DNA from: Aliidiomarina taiwanensis
GTDB taxonomy: Bacteria; Pseudomonadota; Gammaproteobacteria; Enterobacterales; Alteromonadaceae
DNA: 64,000 nt
Reading direction: 5' to 3'
Assembly (NCBI RefSeq): GCF_003987015.1
Contig: NZ_PIPQ01000003.1
Coordinates: 124,001-188,000 of the forward strand
Made by a program: the position numbers and the translations under genes. The notes under the pieces are model-generated. The model searched no databases. It was given only the letters and a program-made list of their open reading frames with translations, and was not told the origin of the DNA. This document shows, in pieces, positions 57,730-64,000 of the stretch (positions are counted from its first letter, which is position 1; every line of letters starts with the position of its first letter).

Positions 57730-59781
57730 TCAATCGCGTGGTTGAATACTTCCATCCACCAGCTCCAGTTCCAGGGCTGCTGTTAAGGCTTGAATATCGT
57801 CGTGTTGTTCTACATAGCTGGCCGCAAGTTGCAGTCGGTAACTGTCAATTTCTTGCTGAATCATAAAGGGCGTGTTCTGCACCTCACCAAACTCAATGGT
57901 TAAAGGCGCATCCCCTATCAGCTGTTGCAGCGTATTCGTTAAGTGCTGCTCGGTTTGTGGCGACCATAAGGTTTGCTTGTTGCTGCCTATGGTGAGCACA
58001 TAACCGCCAGCCTGCTGCTTTAAGTTCGAATGCAGTAATAACTGTCGTACTAAGCCTTGCGGCTCAATACCAGCAATAGAAGCACTCCAGCCGTCAATGT
58101 CAGCGGCTTCTCGTACCTGGGGGGTAAGCTCTGCCCGTGGTGCCTGTAAAGCGTGAACGTGCTCCGGCACCAAAACCTGTGGCTCAGGCGCCGGTTCAGG
58201 CTTTGGGGGCGGGCTGTCCGCTCTCGGAGTAGGTTCCGCAGTTGTTGGGATTGGCTCTGAAGCCTGCGGTGTCGGCGGGGTTGCCCCACTGTCCGTACCC
58301 GCTAGTAAGTCACGGGTCGCCAGCAAACTGGCTAACGGGTCTTCGGCCACCTTCTCCGCCGTTGCCGCAGGCTGCTCAACAGCAGCTGCTGGCGGCTCTA
58401 CCATAGGCTCTGGCTGCGATGGCGCTGGCACGTGTTGCGCACTCGCTTGTTGCAAAATAGCGTCTTGCTGCTGCACGAGTTCCGCTTCATCCAGGGCTGT
58501 CGGTGGCGGCGTAGGCTTCGCTGGCATACGCGGCGGTGTTGGCGGTGCTGCTTGCACCGGTTGCTCTGCTACCTGCTCTGGCTGCTGTTGCGCCACTTCT
58601 GGCTCTGCCAAGGTTGGCTCAGGTTCAGGCTCAGGCTCTGGTAAAGCTGGTTCACCATGACTTGCAGGTGCCGACGTTTGCAAGCTCGATGCCGTCACAG
58701 GACGAAACGTCAATAACCGCAGCAAGGTCATTTCAACAGCTGCAAAGGCGTCTGTGGCTAATGGTAGCTCTCGGCGCCCTTCCAGCACCATGCGGTACCA
58801 TACTTGAATTTGCTCAGGCGCTAATAAGGCAGCCAGCGCCTGCATGCCTTCTTGGTGTTTCACTAAACCCGAGTCTAAATAATTCGGCGCGATTTGTAGC
58901 AGCGCCAATTGGTGTAGTAAATTTTGCAGCTCATTCAGGACATCACTAATGTCCGTCATCCGGTCAGGCAGGCTACGCAAGTGTTGTAACGCTTGGTCCA
59001 CCTGCCCCTGTGCTAAATAGTTCAACAGGGCAATGTTATCACGTGGGTCTAAGCGACCAAGCATCATGGCCACGCCTTGTTCGTTGACTTGGCCGTCCCC
59101 TTGAGCAATCGCTTGGTCAGTCAGGCTTAAAGCGTCGCGCATACTGCCACGGGCTGCCCGTGCTAACAGCTCAAGCGCACTCGCTTCAAAAGGAATAGAC
59201 TCGGCGGACAATACCTTACTTAACTGCCCCGCAATTTCTTCACGGGTTAAAGCACGTAAGTTAAATTGCAAACAGCGCGACAGAACCGTGACCGGTAATT
59301 TGTCGGGCTCTGTTGTGGCGAGTAAGAAAATAGCGTGTTCAGGTGGTTCTTCTAAGGTTTTGAGTAAGGCATTAAAACTGTGTCGTGAAAGCATGTGCAC
59401 TTCGTCTATCAAGTACACCTTATACCGACCTGAAGTAGGTCTATATTGCACATTCTCAAGAATTTCGCGTGTGTCTTCCACCTTGGTGCGCGACGCCGCG
59501 TCAATTTCTAGCAGGTCAACAAAGCGGCCCTCATTAATTTGAACACAGGCTTCGCACTCACCACACGGATTAGGGGTAATACCTGTCACACAATTCAAAC
59601 TGCGAGAAAGAATACGGGCAATGGTGGTTTTGCCCACTCCTCGGGTACCTGATAATAAGTAAGCATGGTGTAGTCGTTGGTGGCGAAGCGCATTACTCAA
59701 CGCTTGCAGCACATGCTGCTGGCCCACCACTTCAGAAAAAGTACTTGGACGCCATTGTCGTGCTAACACCTGATAACTCAT
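57730..59781 (-). CDS. dnaX: DNA polymerase III subunit tau/gamma
   Basis: The clamp-loader ATPase, about 683 residues. Walker A is GTRGVGKTT, the zinc module CGECEAC, Walker B LIDEVHML and the sensor SRC. After domain III there is a long Pro/Glu/Gln/Ala-rich linker (about 385-560) before the tau-specific domain V that binds the polymerase. I see no A AAA AAG slippery site, so a gamma form by frameshifting is not evident. ATG 59781 or 59784 (MMSYQVLARQWRP), both preceded by AGGGG, are better than the frame start at 59817. Confidence 0.95.
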   Translation of the reverse strand: MSYQVLARQWRPSTFSEVVGQQHVLQALSNALRHQRLHHAYLLSGTRGVGKTTIARILSRSLNCVTGITPNPCGECEACVQINEGRFVDLLEIDAASRTKVEDTREILENVQYRPTSGRYKVYLIDEVHMLSRHSFNALLKTLEEPPEHAIFLLATTEPDKLPVTVLSRCLQFNLRALTREEIAGQLSKVLSAESIPFEASALELLARAARGSMRDALSLTDQAIAQGDGQVNEQGVAMMLGRLDPRDNIALLNYLAQGQVDQALQHLRSLPDRMTDISDVLNELQNLLHQLALLQIAPNYLDSGLVKHQEGMQALAALLAPEQIQVWYRMVLEGRRELPLATDAFAAVEMTLLRLLTFRPVTASSLQTSAPASHGEPALPEPEPEPEPTLAEPEVAQQQPEQVAEQPVQAAPPTPPRMPAKPTPPPTALDEAELVQQQDAILQQASAQHVPAPSQPEPMVEPPAAAVEQPAATAEKVAEDPLASLLATRDLLAGTDSGATPPTPQASEPIPTTAEPTPRADSPPPKPEPAPEPQVLVPEHVHALQAPRAELTPQVREAADIDGWSASIAGIEPQGLVRQLLLHSNLKQQAGGYVLTIGSNKQTLWSPQTEQHLTNTLQQLIGDAPLTIEFGEVQNTPFMIQQEIDSYRLQLAASYVEQHDDIQALTAALELELVDGSIQPRD

Positions 59782-59848
59782 CATCACCCCTGTAATGTGC
59801 TGCCTAACCTTCTGCACTCGCGCTCTGGTTTATGCTATCGCGTACGCG

Positions 59849-60403
59849 TTAGTCGTATGCCACCATGGCATAGCTTGAAATACCTTTTTCAGCCAAACGC
59901 TTACGGCCTGGCAAATATAAAAGCTCTGCTACAAATGCTGCTTCTACTATGGTCGCTTCGGTTTTTTGTATTAAGTCAATGGCAGCACTCATTGTGCCCC
60001 CAGTGGCTAACATATCGTCCATCACCACCACTCGGTCACGGTGGGTTAAGGCGTCTTTATGCAATTCAAGGGCACTTTCACCGTATTCCAAGGCATACTC
60101 TTCGCGGTATGCGTCGCGGGGCAACTTGCCTTCCTTACGAATCAAAGTAATGCCTATACCAAGTCTGTCCGCTAGCGCAGCTGCAAATAAAAAGCCACGC
60201 GCTTCGACCGCTACAATTTGCGTAAGACCATAGTTTTCATAGCGTTCGTGTAATAAGTCAATGCTATAGCGCAGTGCCTTTGGGTCGGCAAGCATAGTGG
60301 TAATATCACGAAACACCACCCCTTTACTGGGGTAGTCTGGTACATCCCGAATAGTGTCGGCAATGTACTTTCCGCGCAAATCTGCGCAAGCATAGTGCGT
60401 CAT
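59849..60403 (-). CDS. apt: Adenine phosphoribosyltransferase
   Basis: A 184-residue purine salvage enzyme that forms AMP from adenine and PRPP. The PRPP loop is VVVMDDMLATGGTM, and the flanking VEARGFLFAAALADRLG and YALEYGESALELHKDA segments are diagnostic. Its ATG overlaps the stop of the lone receiver gene (TAATG at 60401-60405 on the minus strand), and dnaX follows 67 bases later as in E. coli. Confidence 0.96.
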   Translation of the reverse strand: MTHYACADLRGKYIADTIRDVPDYPSKGVVFRDITTMLADPKALRYSIDLLHERYENYGLTQIVAVEARGFLFAAALADRLGIGITLIRKEGKLPRDAYREEYALEYGESALELHKDALTHRDRVVVMDDMLATGGTMSAAIDLIQKTEATIVEAAFVAELLYLPGRKRLAEKGISSYAMVAYD

Positions 60404-60777
60404 TAAACAATATCTCGTTGTCGATAGGAATTTAAAAGCTGCAGCAGGCTCTCGTCTAGCGGCTTGGCCAATACATGGTCGGCTCCCACACGTTCTGCGC
60501 GCTCCCTCACTTGCGCCACGTCACCTGTGGTCATTAAGCATAGGGGCGTGTTCTTATAGCTTGGCAACTCACTTAAGTTACGAATAAGCGCTATACCGTC
60601 CATTATTGGCATTTTGTGATCTGTTAGTACCACGTCGAAGGGCTGTTTTTTGGCTAAGTTCAGTCCGCCTAAACCGTCCTCTGCTACCGTCACCTGAAAA
60701 TATGCTGGGTTCAACATGGCCAATACCGACTCACGCGCACGGGCGTTGTCGTCCACCAGCAAAACATGTAACACCAT
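60403..60777 (-). CDS. Stand-alone response regulator receiver (CheY-like)
   Basis: A 124-residue receiver with the acidic pair Asp9-Asp10 (LLVDDN), phospho-acceptor Asp53 (VLTDHKMPIMDG), Thr83/84 and Lys105 (VLAKPL). All phosphorylation residues are present and there is no output domain. It is translationally coupled to apt, an unexpected link. No kinase is adjacent; chemotaxis-like or phosphorelay roles are possible. Confidence 0.9.
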   Translation of the reverse strand: MVLHVLLVDDNARARESVLAMLNPAYFQVTVAEDGLGGLNLAKKQPFDVVLTDHKMPIMDGIALIRNLSELPSYKNTPLCLMTTGDVAQVRERAERVGADHVLAKPLDESLLQLLNSYRQRDIV

Positions 60778-60811
60778 AGTTTAATCCCTTAAAACAACAC
60801 AAAAGGTGTTA

Positions 60812-60940
60812 TTAAGCGCCAAATACCAGCATAAGAACACGCAACAAAGGCGTTAACAGCGCAATGCCAACAAAGGCTAGTACACCTAATACAATGTGTA
60901 AAACCCCTGCTTGTTCGTATTTTGTATTATCTAAAGTCAT
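60812..60940 (-). CDS. Small single-helix membrane protein (42 aa)
   Basis: A minus-strand frame from ATG 60940 to TAA 60812 encodes 42 residues: a hydrophilic start (MTLDNTKYEQAG), then a continuous hydrophobic stretch (LHIVLGVLAFVGIALL) and a second hydrophobic segment after TPLLR. A weak AGGGT ribosome site precedes it. It ends 34 bases ahead of the receiver gene, so it may be the first gene of that transcript. No family recognised; coding status rests on composition and position. Confidence 0.5.
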   Translation of the reverse strand: MTLDNTKYEQAGVLHIVLGVLAFVGIALLTPLLRVLMLVFGA

Positions 60941-61072
60941 TATAAATACCCTATAAAAAAGAACCTTTATGATGCGCATACTAACCGATAACAGGCTTTT
61001 TTGGAAGGTAAAGTCTTAGGCTTAAGCCCTTGCTTAGCCCATTTTGGTGCCAGCGGAATTCTGCAGCAGACA

Positions 61073-61100
61073 CAAAAAAGCCCGCCGAAGCGGGCTTTTT
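61073..61100 (-). terminator. Terminator of the tonB-TPR operon
   Basis: An 11-base-pair stem AAAAAGCCCGC/GCGGGCTTTTT with a CGAA loop has a T-run on the minus strand, just after the TPR gene. Confidence 0.9.
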
Positions 61101-61114
61101 AAAAACAGAGTCAA

Positions 61115-62425
61115 CTACAGGTTCACACCACGTCGTTGAGCGGTTTCACGAATGTAACCAGCCCAGTTCTCTGCATTACGGCGAGTTGCCGAATAGCGAG
61201 CCGCATTTTCCATCGCTGCAATAGCCTGACGGTATTGCTTCGCGTTGAAATGTGCTTCACCGAGAGACATGTACAGTCGACCTGCATCCGCACCCTCAGC
61301 AGCACCTACATCAAGGGCACGTTGGAACGACTGTGCCGCCTTGCTGTATTCATCCGATAATGCATAAGCATCACCTTGTGAACGGTACGCTTTCATGAGC
61401 TCTTCGTCGTCGTCAGTAAACTTCACAACTTCGTTGTACGTTTCAGCTGCACGCTCAAACTCACGAGCGGTGTAGTAGCTACGAGCCGCCGAAGCCCAGT
61501 TCGAACGCGTTGCTTCAATCTCGCCCGACTTCAAGTGCTTCGTCATAATCTCGCCAGCGTAAAACGGAATGTTGCTGTTCGAGTACATTTGCACTAGGTA
61601 GCGGTAGTCTGAAGAACGGTCCAAGTAACCCGCGTCGTATGCAATGGCAAGTGTTGAAAGCGCTTTGTCATACTGTTCGTTCATTGCATAGAACATACCT
61701 AGCTGGCTCCACCAGCGGGTTTGCTCAGGCAATACAGTGACACCTTCTTCCAGTACTTTGATAGCGTTAGGAATATCATTTAACTCAAAGTACGCACCTA
61801 TCATTAATACATAGGGGTTACGGTTAGGCTCGTCGTAGTTTTCAATTGCTTTGCGAGCAAAAGGTATAACTTGGTTATAGTTCTTTAACTCCATGTGCGC
61901 AGCAGCCATTCGGAATAGAATTTCCGGCTCCCACTCACCAGCAAACTGAAGGTAGCGTTTAAATGTTTCAATCGCATCTTCAAAGTGCTCTTCTTGAAGC
62001 TGAAGGTTACCGAGCAGTTGTAACGACTGCTTTTGGTCACCATAACTTAAAATGTCATACGCAACTGCTTCACGAAGAAGTTCAAGAGCCTTTTCAGGCT
62101 GTGCTTCTTCGTCTTCAAGCGAGGCATACATAGTACCTAGAAAGCGGCCAATATAAGCGCGCTCGTAGTCACTGCGAGGTGACAACTCTTCTAGAACCAC
62201 AATAGCCTGTTGAATTTCAGACGCTTCGTAATGCTCAAACGCTTGCACAACGGCACGCGCTAGGCGGTCGCCTAAAGCGTGCGAGCGGCGGTTTTCCTGC
62301 ATGGCTGTCACTTCTTCCTGGGTAGGAATGGTGAAGCCAACATCCGCCTGTTGAGCTTGCGCTGGAAGGAATGCCATACTCAGCAACGCAACCGCAGCAC
62401 ATAGTGTTGTTGTTAAACGCATCAT
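61115..62425 (-). CDS. Periplasmic TPR protein of the TonB2-type system
   Basis: A 436-residue exported protein: signal peptide (about 1-24, ending QAQ) and at least eight TPR-like helical repeats over most of the length (for example DAIETFKRYLQFAGEWEPEI and ALSTLAIAYDAGYLDRSSDY). A TPR gene follows tonB2 in Vibrio and Shewanella TonB2 loci, where it helps TonB2-dependent uptake. It begins six bases after tonB. Confidence 0.88.
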   Translation of the reverse strand: MMRLTTTLCAAVALLSMAFLPAQAQQADVGFTIPTQEEVTAMQENRRSHALGDRLARAVVQAFEHYEASEIQQAIVVLEELSPRSDYERAYIGRFLGTMYASLEDEEAQPEKALELLREAVAYDILSYGDQKQSLQLLGNLQLQEEHFEDAIETFKRYLQFAGEWEPEILFRMAAAHMELKNYNQVIPFARKAIENYDEPNRNPYVLMIGAYFELNDIPNAIKVLEEGVTVLPEQTRWWSQLGMFYAMNEQYDKALSTLAIAYDAGYLDRSSDYRYLVQMYSNSNIPFYAGEIMTKHLKSGEIEATRSNWASAARSYYTAREFERAAETYNEVVKFTDDDEELMKAYRSQGDAYALSDEYSKAAQSFQRALDVGAAEGADAGRLYMSLGEAHFNAKQYRQAIAAMENAARYSATRRNAENWAGYIRETAQRRGVNL

Positions 62426-62431
62426 GAGTGA

Positions 62432-63046
62432 TTAACCCCCTTCCATTGTGAAATCAAGCTGAACCGTCATACCTTCTTGACGAACTGGCACACCGTCAAC
62501 CATCTTCGCGGCATAACGCCAGCGACGAAGGGCTGCTCGTGCCTCGCGGTCGAATACACGACGCGGCTCTGCCTCAATGATTTCGATATCTTCAACACCA
62601 CCAACTTCGTTAATGGTGAAGCGCAAACGCACCCAACCTTCAATACCGTCGCGCGCAGCAGCTGCCGGATAACGAGGTTCAACACGCACCAGCGGTTGAG
62701 CATCACCATCACGGGACATACCTGCGCCCGGGCCGGATAGGCCGGTATCACCAGCGCCAATGTTCACGTCACCTAAGTCCAAGTTAAAGCTTACAGCATC
62801 ATCTGTCGCTTGTGGCTCTTGTGGTGGACTCTCCGGCGGCGTTTCTGGCGGCGGTGGAGGTGGAGGCGGAGTACGACGACGAGCGTCAACTTCTTGGTCC
62901 GCCTGCGTTTGTACAATATCGATCGTAGCAGGAGCTTCAGGCGGTTCGTTCCGCTGTTCTCCGCCACTAATCAGGAATGCCATTAAGACAAACAGAGCGA
63001 AGGTGACAGCAGCGCCTAGTAATATTGATACTAATACGCGCACCAT
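62432..63046 (-). CDS. tonB2: TonB2-type energy transducer
   Basis: A 204-residue protein with one N-terminal helix (about 6-28), a Pro-rich spacer (TPPPPPPPPETPPESPPQEP) that spans the periplasm, and a C-terminal TonB domain (about 115-204, with EPRYPAAAARDGIEGWVRLRF and ALRRWRYAAKM). It transmits proton-motive energy to outer-membrane receptors for iron complexes or other nutrients. It follows exbD by two bases. Confidence 0.94.
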   Translation of the reverse strand: MVRVLVSILLGAAVTFALFVLMAFLISGGEQRNEPPEAPATIDIVQTQADQEVDARRRTPPPPPPPPETPPESPPQEPQATDDAVSFNLDLGDVNIGAGDTGLSGPGAGMSRDGDAQPLVRVEPRYPAAAARDGIEGWVRLRFTINEVGGVEDIEIIEAEPRRVFDREARAALRRWRYAAKMVDGVPVRQEGMTVQLDFTMEGG

Positions 63047-63048
63047 AA

Positions 63049-63450
63049 TTAATCGTTCTCCGCTGCTATTGATATTTGAGCAATACCTGCTTCTTTAATT
63101 TGGTCCATGACCTTCACTACAATTCCGTGCTTCGCGTTGTCATCAGCCTGAATAACCACCATATCGGTAGGCTGTTCTGCTAATAAACGCTCAAGGTTTG
63201 CAGCAACTCGTTCTACATCTACCTGACGACGGTCCATCCATACTTCACCGTTCTCGCGAACAGCAATAAAGATGTTAGCCGAAGGCTTAGATGTCGCTTG
63301 TGAAGCTTCAGGACGATTTACATCAATACCTGCCTCTTTCACAAACGAGGTCGTTACGATAAAGAAGATCAACATGATAAATACGATGTCGAGCATCGGC
63401 GTCATGTCGAGTGTTGCTTCTTCTTCTTCACGAATACGTTTACGTGCCAT
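63049..63450 (-). CDS. exbD2: ExbD2-type biopolymer transport protein
   Basis: A 133-residue protein with a charged cytoplasmic start, one helix (about 21-41, DMTPMLDIVFIMLIFFIVTT) that includes the conserved protonatable Asp21, and a periplasmic domain. It works with ExbB and TonB. It starts 12 bases after exbB2. Confidence 0.95.
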   Translation of the reverse strand: MARKRIREEEEATLDMTPMLDIVFIMLIFFIVTTSFVKEAGIDVNRPEASQATSKPSANIFIAVRENGEVWMDRRQVDVERVAANLERLLAEQPTDMVVIQADDNAKHGIVVKVMDQIKEAGIAQISIAAEND

Positions 63451-63462
63451 AATTTTACTCTC

Positions 63463-63990
63463 TTAATGATGAGGCATACTGTCGATTAGCTTCGATTTCT
63501 CGCGCGCGACGCGAACGTCAAGACGCTGAACGAAGAACATGCCCGACAATGCTGCCACCATTCCAGACATGGTCGGAATAGTCGCCATTGAAATACCGCC
63601 AGCCATCAGACGTGGGTTACCTGTCCCCTGCACCGCCATAATTTCAAATACTGAAATCATTCCGGTGACCGTACCAAACAGTCCGATAAGCGGACAAATG
63701 GCAATGGTTGTCTTTAGCAGCAGCATCCGCGCTGTTAAGTTGCTCGACGCTTCTGAAATCCATGCTTCACGGATTCTATGTGCGTACCAGGAGGTTTTAT
63801 CTTCCCTAGCATTCCAATTCTTGATGATCTGCTCCCGCTCGCGCGGGAACACACCAAGGATGTACCAGTAACGCTCAACCATCACAATCCACATAATGAG
63901 AAGCGCTACGGCTACTAGGTAAAGTACATTACCACCAGTGCCAATAAAATCCCTGACAGTTTCCCAAAGGCCTATCAGGTACAATTCCAT
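63463..63990 (-). CDS. exbB2: ExbB2-type proton channel protein
   Basis: A 175-residue MotA/TolQ/ExbB family protein with three helices; the conserved CPLIGLFGTVTGMISVFEIM and GISMATIPTMSGMVAALSGMFF segments line the proton channel. The upstream gene lies beyond the right edge; a TAA six bases before the ATG could be its stop. In TonB2 loci that gene is usually ttpC. Confidence 0.94.
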   Translation of the reverse strand: MELYLIGLWETVRDFIGTGGNVLYLVAVALLIMWIVMVERYWYILGVFPREREQIIKNWNAREDKTSWYAHRIREAWISEASSNLTARMLLLKTTIAICPLIGLFGTVTGMISVFEIMAVQGTGNPRLMAGGISMATIPTMSGMVAALSGMFFVQRLDVRVAREKSKLIDSMPHH

Positions 63991-64000
63991 GGCTTACTCT

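Noticed and set aside
57730-59781. Programmed frameshift in dnaX giving the gamma subunit
   Set aside because: I found no A AAA AAG run or similar slippery heptamer in the expected region.

Overview
The window is one uninterrupted stretch of core chromosome from a gammaproteobacterium, roughly half G+C by eye. A sodium-type MotY, a TonB2-type operon with a TPR protein, an Rnf/Rsx complex, a GlyGly-CTERM-like exported subtilase and E. coli-like synteny (fadD-rnd, apt-dnaX-ybaB-recR-htpG-adk, fadR near dsbB) point to a marine Alteromonadales, perhaps the Idiomarina/Aliidiomarina group. That placement is inference; no rRNA gene is present. I see no insertion sequence, prophage, integron, restriction system or CRISPR array.

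Layout. 1-7.4 kb: AI-2E family transporter, YfcH-like epimerase, YbbA/YbbP ABC transporter, TesA, FolK and FolM. 7.5-14 kb: tRNA-Ala and three tRNA-Glu genes beside gltX, carbonic anhydrase, two tRNA-Val genes, uvrB and a MATE transporter. 14-23 kb: aspartate aminotransferase, a 750-bp non-coding stretch with DnaA-box-like sites, two tRNA-Asn genes, a PAP2 phosphatase and the rnfABCDGE-nth operon. 23-34 kb: a large exported S8 protease, motY, rnt with a decayed 3' piece of dbpA behind it, a peroxiredoxin, monothiol glutaredoxin, Fe-SOD, FadR, DsbB and YcgN. 33-42 kb: a long colinear minus-strand run yoaA-tsaB-slp-hydrolase-fadD-rnd-ycgL-mltB-ycgN. 42-44 kb: an unusual YfiR-domain histidine kinase and a small charged protein. 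44.4-51.3 kb: the histidine operon with leader peptide and attenuator. 51-60.8 kb: NorM-type exporter, hydrolase, MAPEG protein and the adk-htpG-recR-ybaB-dnaX-apt cluster with a lone receiver protein and a 42-residue membrane protein. 61-64 kb: exbB-exbD-tonB-TPR, running off the right edge.

How the genes work together. FadR and FadD handle fatty-acid activation, with a FadR-like site in front of fadD. Rnf couples ferredoxin/NADH redox to an ion gradient or to SoxR reduction. The his operon runs hisL-G-D-C-B-A-(F::IE).

The most unusual points are a single-chain HisF-HisI-HisE fusion together with the absence of hisH from the operon, a periplasmic YfiR-type domain joined by a long coiled coil to a histidine kinase with no adjacent response regulator, a frameshifted relic of the DbpA RNA-binding domain, and a gene-free region carrying clustered DnaA-box-like sequences. 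No wholly unknown multi-gene system is evident.
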